Shown: positions 1 through 10,904, counted from the stretch's first letter. The stretch is DNA of 64,000 nt from Spongiibacter sp. IMCC21906 (GCF_001010805.1 NZ_CP011477.1:3032501-3096500), one strand, 5' to 3'. Notes: generated by a model not told the origin, from the sequence alone. Program-made: numbers and translations.

Positions 1-92
1 TACTGCTTCTCAAGGTAGCGGTACAGATATGGGCGCCTGATCCTCCACTCACTACCAAACTGTACAGAAATTGCAGGTTGCGGCTTGCTCAT
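1..92 (-). CDS. Partial ORF of a second gene cassette (runs off left edge)
   Basis: An ORF starts with ATG at 90-92 on the minus strand, beginning MSKPQPAISVQFGSEWR, and stays open for 30 codons to the window edge. An AGGA motif lies 7 nt before the ATG. The start is only about 10 bp past the end of the attC-like element at 101-238, which is where the gene of the next integron cassette normally begins. The protein is rich in Arg and Tyr; no family is recognised. Whether it is full length cannot be seen. Confidence 0.5.
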   Translation of the reverse strand, partial: MSKPQPAISVQFGSEWRIRRPYLYRYLEKQ

Positions 93-100
93 TATAGATT

Positions 101-238
101 CCTAAAGCCCCACGCCAGGGGCAGACAAAATGGAGCGAATTTTTGTGCGACACTGAGCGCAGCGAATGCACAAAAAGGCGCGGAGTTTTGGCTGTCCCGC
201 CGCGCTTTTTAGCGGCAACTGCGCGTACTTGTTATGAG
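101..238 (-). repeat. attC-like cassette recombination site
   Basis: Read on the minus strand the element opens with CTCATAACAAG (R''), followed by TACGCGCAG (L''). It ends with CTGGCGTGGGGCTTTAGG (L' and a degenerate R'). In between is a long imperfect hairpin: GGGACAGCCAAAA pairs with a sequence of the form TTTTGTCTGCCCC, and TTTTTGTGC pairs with GCACAAAAA. The R'' box CTCATAAC is the exact complement of GTTATGAG at 599-606 on the other side of the gene, as the cassette model predicts. The right-hand core reads CTTTAGG rather than GTTRRRY, so the site may be decayed. Confidence 0.6.
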
Positions 239-265
239 CTTTACTAAATTTGACTTCACCCGGCC

Positions 266-547
266 TTAATCCACTTGCCCCTTATAGGCGCCGTAAATGC
301 AACTGATAGCGCTTACCGAAACGCCTACAGCAAGGGCAACCAAAATACTGGATAAATCCACGTTGTTACTTTCGTAGCCTATACGAGACACTACGAATTC
401 ATTGATAAAATATAAGACCGCCACGAAAGACAAGCCGAAGACTGCACCTAACGAACCCGCCTTACCAAAGCCAACTTTGTGATTCCTGCAATATCCCGAC
501 AAAATTTGCAGGGAAACTACGAATGTAATTACAACCGCGTAGCGCAT
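266..547 (-). CDS. Small membrane protein carried in an integron-like cassette
   Basis: This 93-residue protein of unknown function has about three hydrophobic membrane segments: N-terminal (RYAVVITFVVSLQIL), central (GAVFGLSFVAVLYFI) and C-terminal (SILVALAVGVSVSAI). I chose the ATG at 545-547 because GGAGG lies 11 nt upstream; an in-frame ATG at 565 would add six residues but has no ribosome-binding site. The gene fills a roughly 500-bp unit bounded by a core site at 599-606 and an attC-like hairpin at 101-238. Short hydrophobic proteins without homologues are typical of cassette arrays. No function can be assigned. Confidence 0.65.
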   Translation of the reverse strand: MRYAVVITFVVSLQILSGYCRNHKVGFGKAGSLGAVFGLSFVAVLYFINEFVVSRIGYESNNVDLSSILVALAVGVSVSAISCIYGAYKGQVD

Positions 548-598
548 TATATGGTCAGCCTCCATTGGTTACGCTTTTCCTCGCTCTTCACTCGCAAA

Positions 599-606
599 CT
601 CATAAC
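599..606 (-). repeat. Cassette core site (5' boundary)
   Basis: The minus strand reads GTTATGAG here, complementary to the CTCATAAC box that opens the attC-like element at 231-238. This pairing defines the start of the cassette that carries the small membrane protein gene. Confidence 0.5.
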
Positions 607-625
607 AGCTAATTCAACATCAAAA

Positions 626-645
626 TGACGTGTTTAAACACGTCA
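626..645. repeat. Perfect 20-bp palindrome
   Basis: TGACGTGTTTAAACACGTCA is a perfect palindrome. It overlaps the first of two near-identical 18-mers (TCAATCTGACATCTATCC at 643-660 and TCAATTTGACACCTATCC at 749-766). It lies outside the cassette, between it and the IS110 remnant. It could be an operator or a mobile-element end. The remainder of 661-914 shows no gene that I can support. Confidence 0.5.
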
Positions 646-914
646 ATCTGACATCTATCCACGAAAGGTTTTTTAAATTCATTGGCTATCCCTTTGTTTA
701 TTCATCGAATTCCTTTCTTAAGCTGTGCCACTCACCCGGCCAAAGGCATCAATTTGACACCTATCCTTGCAGACACTGCAGAACCGGCTAACACTGTATA
801 AAACCACCACAGCACAAGGAGTGTGCCATAGTTTCTGCTTTTATCGGGGAGATTACCCGGTGCAACCGCTTTGCCGTTAATACTGTTTCACCTACGCACA
901 AACTGACGTCATTT

Positions 915-1200
915 CTATTGATACTGCTGCTGATACCTGCGCTGATGAAACAACAGCGCCCACGCTATACGAACTAGTTTATTCGCTAACGCAACGACCA
1001 CAATATTCCGATGTCGCCCTCCCGGCAACGAATCTAACCACAACGTAACACTTCGCTTTGGATTCATGTGCCGCAAAACCGCTCGAGCATCATGGATTAA
1101 CATTCGTCCCGGTAGGCATCACCGTGCTTACTTATCCCTAACAGCCCTTGTGTACCACCGTTAGAATGTTGTCTTGTCGTGGTCAACTCAAGCTTACAAA
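915..1200 (-). pseudogene. IS110-family transposase remnant (C-terminal, frameshifted)
   Basis: The 62-codon open part (915-1103) reads LIHDARAVLRHM then HRNIVVVALANKLVRIAWALL, the conserved C-terminal region of IS110/IS1111 transposases. Translating upstream in a neighbouring frame gives LTTTRQHSNGGTQGLL followed by GISKHGDAY, the segment that normally precedes LIHGARAV. A one-base frameshift near 1110-1115 therefore separates the two parts. The N-terminal DEDD catalytic domain is missing, so this is a decayed fragment. IS1111-type elements of this family are known to insert into attC sites, which fits its place beside a cassette. Confidence 0.7.
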
Positions 1201-1374
1201 CTGAGCTTAATGCTTAATCACAAAAAAACACAGCCCTTGTTTAGCCATCATTTCCAAGGGTATTACACAGCCAAATAGCTCTCATGTACTTGACTGTGCA
1301 GTATGCAGGTAGAGGCAGCCCGCTGGATGCACTTAAGTATTAGGGGCTTGCGGCGGTCTTATTCAAAGCGATAA
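1201..1374. other. Intergenic, no supported gene
   Basis: AT-rich sequence between the IS110 remnant and the first core gene (tesB). No ORF, RNA gene or clear hairpin can be supported. It marks the junction between the accessory remnant and the stable chromosome. Confidence 0.4.
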
Positions 1375-2268
1375 CTATACGGTGTTACTAAACGGCACAA
1401 CCTCATCTGCTGTTAAGGCTTTGAGTAAGCCTTCCTGTATAGCGGTTGCCACCATTTCGCCAGACTCATTATAAAAATGTCCCATTACCTGGGACCGCTG
1501 TCCGTAGGCATTGGGGCTGGTCACATCAAACAGGTGCCAGTGATTCAGATTAATGGGGCGATGAATCCACATGGCGTGGTTAAGGCTGGCAAACTGAAAA
1601 GGCTTGATCTCAATTTGAGAGCGGTAGGGAAGCGTGGCGGTACGCAAAAAATTGTGGTCGCTGATATACGCCAGCAATATCCGTTGCAAATTTTGGTCTG
1701 TTGCCAGGGGATATTTGGCTCGTACCCACATTTTTTGGGCCGCAGGGCGATCACGGCTTTCGATGTAGGACGGCATTTCCTGACAGCGAAACTCAAGAAT
1801 ATTATTGGTGACCAAAAAATCGTACAGCCCCATTTGGTTTCGGGCGGCAAAATCGGCCTTATAGGACGCAAGGTCTCTAAGGTTTTCTGGTCCCACGGTA
1901 TTATCACAATGCTGCTGCCGTTCTAAGCCATCAGCCTCAATATGAAAAGAGCCTTCTAGACTTAGCAGCTTTTTGCCGCCCTGCTCCGCCAGCACCCGCC
2001 TTACACTAAAGTTTCTACCGTCTTTAACTCTCTCCACCCAAAAATCAATGGGCGCATCGGTACGGCCACCTCGCAAAAATTGCACCGCATAATTATGACA
2101 GTAGCGCCCTTCAGCAACAGTTTGTGACGCCGCCGACAAGGCTTGCGACATCACCTGTCCCCCATAAATATGATTAGCCGCAATCATATAACGGGTTTCA
2201 CCCTGAAAATGATCGGCAGCCACGCTATCCAGCCGCAAATGATCTAAAAAGTCGTCAAGAAAAGCCAT
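1375..2268 (-). CDS. tesB: Acyl-CoA thioesterase II
   Basis: TesB-type thioesterase of 297 residues with two fused hotdog domains; it hydrolyses acyl-CoA to free fatty acid and CoA in the cytoplasm. Family signatures include GGQVMSQALSAAS near residue 37, the HNYAVQFLRGGR strand, and the C-terminal SLNHAMWIHRPINLNHWHLF segment that carries catalytic residues in E. coli TesB. Length matches the family (about 290 residues). It is divergent from an AlkK-like acyl-CoA ligase, separated by 131 bp, so two opposing steps of acyl-CoA turnover may share a control region. Confidence 0.9.
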   Translation of the reverse strand: MAFLDDFLDHLRLDSVAADHFQGETRYMIAANHIYGGQVMSQALSAASQTVAEGRYCHNYAVQFLRGGRTDAPIDFWVERVKDGRNFSVRRVLAEQGGKKLLSLEGSFHIEADGLERQQHCDNTVGPENLRDLASYKADFAARNQMGLYDFLVTNNILEFRCQEMPSYIESRDRPAAQKMWVRAKYPLATDQNLQRILLAYISDHNFLRTATLPYRSQIEIKPFQFASLNHAMWIHRPINLNHWHLFDVTSPNAYGQRSQVMGHFYNESGEMVATAIQEGLLKALTADEVVPFSNTV

Positions 2269-2399
2269 AGCAATGGGGTTCCGAAAAGAGGGGCGAAAAC
2301 AAGCGGCGTATGGTATCGAAAACCTTTTACCGGCTCCACTCGCGACTTTGTCACGTACACGCTAGTATCAACAGACAATAATACGTTTTGGAGTTTTTC

Positions 2400-4028
2400 A
2401 TGTTCACCCCAATGATGAATAGCGAGCTGACCATCACCGCGCTGATGCGCCATGCCGAACGGGTCAATGGTTTGGTTGAAGTGGTCTCAGTGACCGCAGA
2501 CAACCCTCGACATCGCTACACTTACCGCGACGCCTTTAAACGCGTGCGTAAACTGGCCAATGCGCTCAGCAAGCTGGGCCTGAAACAGGGCGACACCATC
2601 GGCACCTTTGCCTGGAATGATTACCGGCATTTAGAAATTTACTATGCGGTGTCGTGTAGCGGCATGGTTTGCCACACGGTTAACCCCCGCTTATTTCCGG
2701 AGCAGCTGGAATATATCGTCAACCATGGCAAGGACAAGTGGATTTTTGTCGATGCCACCATGGTGCCGCTGCTTGAGTCTCTGCAAGACAAGCTCCCAGA
2801 TATTCAGGGCTATATCGTAATGACCGATGAAGCCCATATGCCAGACACCCGCCTTAATAACGCTTTATGCTACGAAACCCTGCTGGCCCCAGAAAGCGAG
2901 GCATTTGACTGGCCTGAGCTGAACGAAAACACGCCTTCTGCGCTGTGCTATACCTCAGGCACCACCGGCAACCCCAAAGGCGTGATGTATACCCACCGTT
3001 CAACCCTTCTGCATTGTTTTGGCAGCATTGCTGCCGATGTCTTTGCTCTTTCGATAAAAGATGTGGCTCTGCCTATTGTGCCCATGTTCCATGTGAACGG
3101 TTGGGGGCTGGTGTACTCCGCTCCCATGGTCGGCAGCAAGTTGGTTATGCCTGGCCCTAAAATGGCGGATGGCGAAACCCTTTGCGCCTTGATTAACGAA
3201 GAAAAAATTACTGTGTCAGCCGGTGTTCCCACCGTATGGCTGGCGTTGATGAATTATCTTGATGAGCACAAAAAATCCATTCCCACCTTAAACCGCTTAA
3301 CCGTGGGCGGCGCTGCCTGCCCCTTTGTGGTGTACGACGGCTTGCGCAACCGCTACGGTGTTGACGTGCAGATGGGCTGGGGCATGACCGAGATGAATCC
3401 ACTGGGCACCTTCAATGGCAACTGTCCTCCCGCCCTGGAGTCACTCTCTGAAGAAGAATATGACCACTTACGCTTAAAAGCCGGACGCCCGGTGTTTGGG
3501 GTAGATATTAAAATCACCGATGCCGACGGCAACGATCAGCCTTGGGACGGTGTAAGCAGCGGCGCGATTAAAGTGCGTGGACCCTGGATTATTAACGACT
3601 ACTTTAATTACGACGGCGAAACGCTAGACGATAACGGCTGGTTTGAAACCGGCGATGTGGGGTGTATGGATCAATGGGGGTATCTACAGATTACCGACAG
3701 GCTCAAAGATGTCATCAAATCTGGCGGCGAGTGGATTAGCTCCATTGAGCTGGAAAACTGTGCCATGAATCATCCCGATGTCGCCGAAGCTGCGGTAGTC
3801 GGTATGCCCCACCCAAAATGGACCGAGCGGCCATTGTTGCTGGCCGTACTCAAAGACGGAAAAACCCTGGACAAACAAACCTTATTGGCTTGGCTGGAAG
3901 ACAAAGTCGCCAAGTGGTGGATTCCAGAAGACTGTTTATTTGTCGACGAGCTGCCCCATACCGCCACAGGCAAAGTGAGCAAAAAGGATATTCGCGCCCA
4001 GTTAAAAGACTATCAGTGGCCTGAATAA
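2400..4028 (+). CDS. AlkK-like medium/long-chain fatty acid-CoA ligase
   Basis: AMP-forming acyl-CoA synthetase of 542 residues: fatty acid + ATP + CoA gives acyl-CoA + AMP + PPi. The P-loop [11 protein letters not shown] lies near residue 183, the GWGMTEMNP motif follows, and the ligase tail motif [21 protein letters not shown] leads to the C-terminal lysine in [12 protein letters not shown]. The N-terminal [20 protein letters not shown] and [19 protein letters not shown] segments closely resemble Pseudomonas AlkK. I chose the ATG at 2400 because GGAG lies six bases upstream; a TTG at 2388 is in frame but has no such site. It is divergent from tesB. Confidence 0.88.
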   Translation: MFTPMMNSELTITALMRHAERVNGLVEVVSVTADNPRHRYTYRDAFKRVRKLANALSKLGLKQGDTIGTFAWNDYRHLEIYYAVSCSGMVCHTVNPRLFPEQLEYIVNHGKDKWIFVDATMVPLLESLQDKLPDIQGYIVMTDEAHMPDTRLNNALCYETLLAPESEAFDWPELNENTPSALCYTSGTTGNPKGVMYTHRSTLLHCFGSIAADVFALSIKDVALPIVPMFHVNGWGLVYSAPMVGSKLVMPGPKMADGETLCALINEEKITVSAGVPTVWLALMNYLDEHKKSIPTLNRLTVGGAACPFVVYDGLRNRYGVDVQMGWGMTEMNPLGTFNGNCPPALESLSEEEYDHLRLKAGRPVFGVDIKITDADGNDQPWDGVSSGAIKVRGPWIINDYFNYDGETLDDNGWFETGDVGCMDQWGYLQITDRLKDVIKSGGEWISSIELENCAMNHPDVAEAAVVGMPHPKWTERPLLLAVLKDGKTLDKQTLLAWLEDKVAKWWIPEDCLFVDELPHTATGKVSKKDIRAQLKDYQWPE

Positions 4029-4053
4029 ACCCACTCTTGGGATAAAGGCTAAG

Positions 4054-4082
4054 GGGAGCCGCTGCATACGCTTGCGGCTCCC
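4054..4082. terminator. Hairpin between convergent genes
   Basis: GGGAGCCGC and GCGGCTCCC form a perfect 9-bp stem with an 11-nt loop, between the ends of the acyl-CoA ligase and ABC permease genes. There is no strong T-run, so it is a weak bidirectional terminator candidate or an mRNA 3'-end stabiliser. Confidence 0.5.
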
Positions 4083-4094
4083 ATGCCCTACTCG

Positions 4095-4856
4095 CTAGCT
4101 CTTAATTTTATAACCAGTACGCAACATCCAGCTCACCAGTGCCAAACACAGCACTAAAAACAATGCCGTCATGCCAATACTCACGCCGACATTCACGTCG
4201 GCAACGCCATAAAAGCTCCAGCGAAAACCACTGATTAAATACACGACGGGATTGATCAACGTAATTTTTTGCCACAGCGGCGGCAGCATGCTGATGGAAT
4301 AAAAGCTGCCGCCCAAAAAGGCCAGCGGCGTCACAATCAGCATCGGCACAATTTGCAGCTTCTCAAAACCATCGGCCCAAACGCCGATAATAAAGCCAAA
4401 TAAACTGAAGCTCACCGCCGTCATCACCAAAAAACTCATCATCCAGAAAGGATGCATAATTTGATAGTCCACAAACAATCTGGCAGTGACGAGAATAATC
4501 AATCCCAGCACAATCGATTTACTCGCGGCGGCGCCGACATAACCCAGCAAAATTTCTGTTGTCGCTACCGGCGCAGACAGTAGCTCATAAATTGTGCCGT
4601 TGTATTTAGGAAAATAAATCCCAAAAGAGGCATTAGAGATACTCTCGGTTAACAGCGCCAGCATCAGCAAGCCGGGAATGATAAAAGCGCCGTAGCTCAC
4701 CCCGTCTATCTCCACCATTTTGGAGCCGATGGCCGAGCCAAACACGACAAAATACAGGGAGGTGGAAATGACCGGCGAGGCAATACTCTGCATCAGGGTG
4801 CGCCAAGTGCGATGCATCTCAAATAAATAAATCGCCCGAATAGCATAAAAATTCAC
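4095..4856 (-). CDS. ABC-2 type transporter permease (YadH-like)
   Basis: Integral membrane subunit of 253 residues with about six hydrophobic segments. [16 protein letters not shown] near the N-terminus and [20 protein letters not shown] with [14 protein letters not shown] near the C-terminus match the YadH/ABC-2 family. It would form an exporter with the ATPase encoded just upstream; the two genes overlap by 4 nt (GTGA), indicating translational coupling. The exported substrate is unknown. The start is GTG. Confidence 0.88.
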   Translation of the reverse strand: MNFYAIRAIYLFEMHRTWRTLMQSIASPVISTSLYFVVFGSAIGSKMVEIDGVSYGAFIIPGLLMLALLTESISNASFGIYFPKYNGTIYELLSAPVATTEILLGYVGAAASKSIVLGLIILVTARLFVDYQIMHPFWMMSFLVMTAVSFSLFGFIIGVWADGFEKLQIVPMLIVTPLAFLGGSFYSISMLPPLWQKITLINPVVYLISGFRWSFYGVADVNVGVSIGMTALFLVLCLALVSWMLRTGYKIKS

Positions 4857-5809
4857 GCAACACCCTCCCCTGTGGTTTCACTTGTACGCTGCTCAGAAAC
4901 CAGACTGACAAAAATTTCTTCCAGCGAACGCTGCTTAGACTGCAGGTCTTTGTAATCAATGCCATGGGCATCCAAGCGCCTGAGCATCTCGGCAATGCCG
5001 GTGTGTTCGCTCTGACTGTCAAAATGAAAAATCAGTTGATGACCGTTATCCGCAAGAGAGATGGGCAATGACTGCAAATCGGCAGGAATGGCTGCAAGGG
5101 GCTGCTGTAACTGCAATCGTAATTGTTTCTGGCCCAGCTTTTCCATCAAGGTGTGTTTGTCTTCCACCAGGATAATTTCACCCCGGTTGATGACCCCAAT
5201 GCGGTCGGCCATTTCCTCGGCTTCTTCAATATAGTGGGTGGTCAAAATAATGGTGACGCCCTGCAGCCGCAATTCTCTGACCATCTCCCACATATCCCGG
5301 CGCAGCTCTACATCCACCCCGGCAGTAGGTTCATCTAAAAACAAAATTTGCGGTTCATGGGACAAGGCTTTGGCAATCATGACCCGACGTTTCATGCCGC
5401 CGGATAATTCCATAATGCGGTTATTGCGTTTTTCCCAAAGCGAAAGCTGGCGAAGGATTTTTTCCAGGTATTGGGGATTAGGTGGTTTGCCAAACAACCC
5501 GCGACTGAATTTAACAGTAGAGATAACGCTTTCAAAACCATCTGTGCTCAGCTCTTGGGGCACCAAGCCTATCATGCTCCGCACTTTGCGAAAGTCGCCG
5601 CGAATATCCATGCCGTTAGCGGTCACCGTACCCGTGCTGCCATTGACGATACCGCAGATAATACTGATCAAGGTGGTTTTACCTGCACCATTGGGGCCGA
5701 GCAGCGCAAAAATTTCACCGGTTCGAATATCGAGATCAATGTGCTTTAGCGCCTGAAAGCCGCCGTCGTAAACCTTGCTTAGACCTTTTACGCTGATAAT
5801 GCTGGACAC
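4853..5809 (-). CDS. ABC transporter ATP-binding protein (YadG-like)
   Basis: Cytoplasmic ATPase subunit of 318 residues. It has Walker [12 protein letters not shown] near residue 38, the signature [16 protein letters not shown] near 138, Walker [13 protein letters not shown] near 158, and the H-loop in [14 protein letters not shown]. The C-terminal 80 residues form the extension common in drug/polysaccharide exporter ATPases. It is the first gene of a two-gene operon with the YadH-like permease. The nearby TetR gene might regulate it, but that is inference from position only. Confidence 0.9.
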   Translation of the reverse strand: MSSIISVKGLSKVYDGGFQALKHIDLDIRTGEIFALLGPNGAGKTTLISIICGIVNGSTGTVTANGMDIRGDFRKVRSMIGLVPQELSTDGFESVISTVKFSRGLFGKPPNPQYLEKILRQLSLWEKRNNRIMELSGGMKRRVMIAKALSHEPQILFLDEPTAGVDVELRRDMWEMVRELRLQGVTIILTTHYIEEAEEMADRIGVINRGEIILVEDKHTLMEKLGQKQLRLQLQQPLAAIPADLQSLPISLADNGHQLIFHFDSQSEHTGIAEMLRRLDAHGIDYKDLQSKQRSLEEIFVSLVSEQRTSETTGEGVA

Positions 5810-5923
5810 TTGGCCTCCAGGTTAGTCGAATAAAGGGAAGGGAGTTTCGCTGTAAAAAAGAGCCGAAAGTGTCGGCCACTTGGCGGCATTTGGCAAGTTT
5901 AATGCAGAATGGGCGAGCTAAGT

Positions 5924-6580
5924 TCAGGCTTGTTTAAACGCCCGCCACATCATTTCAGTCGCGGTATCACACATGGCATTCACCGCATCGGATTCAAAAT
6001 AAATACCGTCAATCAGCACGCGGCTCATGCCATGCAAGGTAGACCAACTCACCTGCGCGTAACGCAAGGCATCGTCTTGTACTGTTTCGCTTAAGGGTAA
6101 TTGGCGCAGGCGTTCGACATATTGTTTAAACGACGCTCTGGACAGTGTTCGTAAACTGTCTGTTGGCACTTGGTTTTTCCATAAGCGTTCACCAAACATC
6201 AAATCGTAATACTCACGATTATCCAGCGCGAAGGTGATATACCGTCCCAGAAAGCGTCGCAACCCCTCTTTCTCCGTGTTTCGGCCGTTGAGAAAGTCGT
6301 CACTTTCAATCAACGCCAGCAGGCGCTGAAACCCCTCTTCTGCCACGGCACATAGTAGCGCGTGCTTGTCGGCAAAATGATGATAAGGCGCCATCCGCGA
6401 CACTTGTAACTCTTGGGCCAAGCGACGCATGGACAAAGCCGAATCCCCTTCTTCGCGCAGCAGGCGCGCAGCGGCCTCTACCAATTGGCGATGTAAATCA
6501 CCGTGATGATAGCTGCGAGAAGAGGACTTTTTCGATTTGGTAACAGGCATGGACTGCAATGTATCAGTCAATCTTGACAC
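5924..6580 (-). CDS. TetR/AcrR family transcriptional regulator
   Basis: A 218-residue repressor-type protein. The N-terminal helix-turn-helix region (about residues 28-75) reads ARLLREEGDSALSMRRLAQ and ELQVSRMAPYHHFADKHALL, the classic TetR pattern; the C-terminal domain matches the TetR_C/WHG type. The chosen start is GTG at 6578-6580; an ATG at 6548-6550 would remove ten residues, and neither start has a strong ribosome-binding site. It is divergent from fadH, and a perfect palindrome (6609-6627) lies between them, so it probably represses itself and fadH in response to an acyl or aromatic ligand. Confidence 0.85.
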   Translation of the reverse strand: MSRLTDTLQSMPVTKSKKSSSRSYHHGDLHRQLVEAAARLLREEGDSALSMRRLAQELQVSRMAPYHHFADKHALLCAVAEEGFQRLLALIESDDFLNGRNTEKEGLRRFLGRYITFALDNREYYDLMFGERLWKNQVPTDSLRTLSRASFKQYVERLRQLPLSETVQDDALRYAQVSWSTLHGMSRVLIDGIYFESDAVNAMCDTATEMMWRAFKQA

Positions 6581-6608
6581 TGTCCATATTGAGCACTAAG
6601 CTGGCTTC

Positions 6609-6627
6609 AACTTGACGGCGTCAAGTT
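6609..6627. promoter_or_regulatory. Palindromic operator candidate for the TetR regulator
   Basis: AACTTGACGGCGTCAAGTT is a perfect inverted repeat with 9-bp arms around one central base, located between the divergent TetR and fadH genes. A TTGACG reading within the palindrome on either strand could serve as a -35 element, so binding would block transcription. A partial copy (ATCTTGACACTGTCCAT) lies at 6571-6587. Confidence 0.65.
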
Positions 6628-6629
6628 AA

Positions 6630-8726
<2,097 letters not shown>

Positions 8727-8776
8727 AATGCACAGGCGATAAGACATCCACCCGAGCAGCGACGGCGTATATCAGC

Positions 8777-9838
8777 ATGACAAAATGCTTTATAAAAAAC
8801 CGCCTCGCTGCTTTATTTCTGCCGTTGTTTTATTGTTTGCTACTCAGCGATTGCGCATCACCACCCCCAGCAGCGCTGTCAGATCATTTCGATGGCGAGC
8901 ATTTTTACAACCCCCACCTTAAAGACTTTAAAAAAAGTATTTGGCAGCTCATTCGGCTGCGTTATTTCTCGGACCTTGAAATTGCCGACCACCAAGCCAC
9001 TGCGTATTTAGTGCCCACAACCACCCCCGGCAACATCCAATCACCCGCTCTCGAAAAAGCCCAGATTACCTGGCTGGGGCATGCCAGTTTTCTCATTCAA
9101 TATCAGGGCGTCACCATTCTCACCGATCCTATTTTTTCGGATCGCGCCTCTCCCCTCTCTTTTTGGGGACCCAAACGACTGCAATCGTTACCTGTCGCAT
9201 TGGCTGATTTGCCGCCCATAGATTATGTGCTGATTTCCCATAACCATTACGATCATCTCGATGCAAAAACGATAGCAACACTGGGAAATCAGCCCAAATA
9301 TTTGGTTCCTTTGGGCTTGAGGGCGTGGTTCACTGCCAGGGGGATTGCGCCAGAGCAAGTAAGCGAATTTGACTGGTGGCAACAGCAGACTTTTGCCGCC
9401 ATTACCGTTACGGCAACACCCAGTCAACACTGGTCCGGTCGCACTCTGACGGATCGCTTCGACAGCCTCTGGGCCGCATGGCATATCGACATTGCCGGGT
9501 TGAGTGTTTGGTTTGCTGGCGATACGGGTTATAACCCCGTGCAATTTAAGGCCGTGGGTGAAAAATGGCGGGGAGTTGATGTGGCCTTAATTCCCATTGG
9601 CGCCTATCATCCGCGCAGCTTTCTAAAAGAGCAGCACGTCGATCCCAAACACGCCATTCAAATACACCAAGACGTTCGAGCAAAGCGCAGTATTGGTATG
9701 CACTGGGGAACCTTTCAGCTCTCTGCGGAACCTATTGATGAGCCGCCACAAAAGTTAAGCGATGCAACCGCCGAAGGGCAATTACGCCCCGGTGAGTTCA
9801 CTACCATGGCCATTGGCGAAACCCGATCACTTAATTAA
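8777..9838 (+). CDS. MBL-fold metallo-hydrolase (NAPE-PLD/RomA-like), exported
   Basis: A 353-residue protein with an N-terminal signal of about 25 residues (AALFLPLFYCLLLSDC). The SDC sequence resembles a lipobox but has Asp where Ala/Gly is usual, so lipidation is uncertain. The mature part is a metallo-beta-lactamase fold: WLGHASFLIQYQGVTILTDP, the metal-binding HNHYDHLD at residues 155-162, then VWFAGDTGYN and GMHWGTFQLS. The spacing matches the family of bacterial NAPE-phospholipase-D/outer-membrane RomA-like proteins, so it may act on membrane lipids in the envelope. The substrate is unknown. Confidence 0.8.
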   Translation: MTKCFIKNRLAALFLPLFYCLLLSDCASPPPAALSDHFDGEHFYNPHLKDFKKSIWQLIRLRYFSDLEIADHQATAYLVPTTTPGNIQSPALEKAQITWLGHASFLIQYQGVTILTDPIFSDRASPLSFWGPKRLQSLPVALADLPPIDYVLISHNHYDHLDAKTIATLGNQPKYLVPLGLRAWFTARGIAPEQVSEFDWWQQQTFAAITVTATPSQHWSGRTLTDRFDSLWAAWHIDIAGLSVWFAGDTGYNPVQFKAVGEKWRGVDVALIPIGAYHPRSFLKEQHVDPKHAIQIHQDVRAKRSIGMHWGTFQLSAEPIDEPPQKLSDATAEGQLRPGEFTTMAIGETRSLN

Positions 9839-9916
9839 GCTGCACTTGTCACGACCGCGTCAATTTTTGCTGATAGTCTGGCTGTCGCTTATTGTCTTGC
9901 CCTCTTAAGGATATTC

Positions 9917-10813
9917 ATGCCCCCTGTCATAATCGCCGTTGTTTTGATGTTATGGGTGCTCGCGCCCATCTCCGGACAAGCCGCACCCGCCGACAATGGC
10001 AGCATCCTTAAATACAGCCACCCTGAACTTTCTGAACTAAGCGGATTAGCGACTAGCTTTAATAATCCCGAGATTATCTGGGGTCACAATGATTCAGGAG
10101 ACGGCGCTCGGCTGTTTAAGCTCAACACCGACGGCCAAGTCGTCGGCCAGCTGGAAATCAGCAACGCCAACGCCTTTGATTGGGAAGACATGGCCAGCTT
10201 TCAAGACGTGGCGGGCAACAATTTTTTAGTTGTTGCCGACACCGGCGACAACTCGTCCATTCGCCCCTTTGTGGATGTATATTTGCTTCCCGAACCCGCC
10301 AGCGATGTTAAGCGCATCAAGGCAAGTCGGCGCTTTACCCTTGTATTCCCCGACGGACCCCGAGACGTCGAGTCGATTGCAGTAGACGGCCAAGAGCGAT
10401 TTATCTACCTGCTAAGCAAACGCGACCCCCACCCCCGCTTATATCGCTTTTCGATCGATGCCTTAAAGCACCTGTTTATCCCGCTTAATTACTTGGGCGA
10501 AATTAAAAGCCTACCCAGCCAAGCAAAGCATGCGGCGTTATCACCCAAGTATCGCTGGCAATTTGGGCCAACAGCCATGGCCTTTAGCCCGGCAATGGAT
10601 GCGGCGATTATTGTTACCCCTCGCAATACTTATTACTTTGCCCGCAACAAAAACGAAAACTGGCTAGATGCGCTAAACCGCGACCCCAAGATCATCAAAC
10701 CCGACAGGCTTCCCCAAATAGAATCCGGCACCTTCAGCGCTGATGGCAAGCAGATATTTATCGGCTCCGAGGGCAAGCCTGCTCAAGTACCGGTTTTGCC
10801 TCGGCCTGAATAA
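9917..10813 (+). CDS. Uncharacterised secreted protein, probable beta-propeller
   Basis: A 298-residue protein with a signal peptide (VVLMLWVLAPISGQAA) and probable cleavage after about residue 22. The rest has repeated short beta-rich segments (SELSGLATSFNNPEIIWGHND, FDWEDMASFQ, NNFLVVADTGDNSS, RDVESIAVDGQERFIYLLSKR) that look like propeller blades. AAGGA lies five bases before the ATG. It follows the metallo-hydrolase gene by 78 bp and may be co-transcribed. I cannot name a function; a sugar-binding, phytase-like or esterase-like propeller is possible. Confidence 0.7.
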   Translation: MPPVIIAVVLMLWVLAPISGQAAPADNGSILKYSHPELSELSGLATSFNNPEIIWGHNDSGDGARLFKLNTDGQVVGQLEISNANAFDWEDMASFQDVAGNNFLVVADTGDNSSIRPFVDVYLLPEPASDVKRIKASRRFTLVFPDGPRDVESIAVDGQERFIYLLSKRDPHPRLYRFSIDALKHLFIPLNYLGEIKSLPSQAKHAALSPKYRWQFGPTAMAFSPAMDAAIIVTPRNTYYFARNKNENWLDALNRDPKIIKPDRLPQIESGTFSADGKQIFIGSEGKPAQVPVLPRPE

Positions 10814-10904
10814 ACGTCTGGCTCCACAAAGGCCGTTGCCCTCGACTACCCCCAAAGCCTAAAATCCCCCCCTCGCTATTTCACTGTGGTCACCGCGCTC
10901 AGCA

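Noticed and set aside
600-1370. Integron integrase or attI next to the cassette
   Set aside because: No tyrosine recombinase motif is found in any frame; only the IS110 fragment is present.
1477-1926. 149-codon plus-strand ORF inside tesB
   Set aside because: It lies wholly within the confidently identified tesB gene on the other strand and has no family features.
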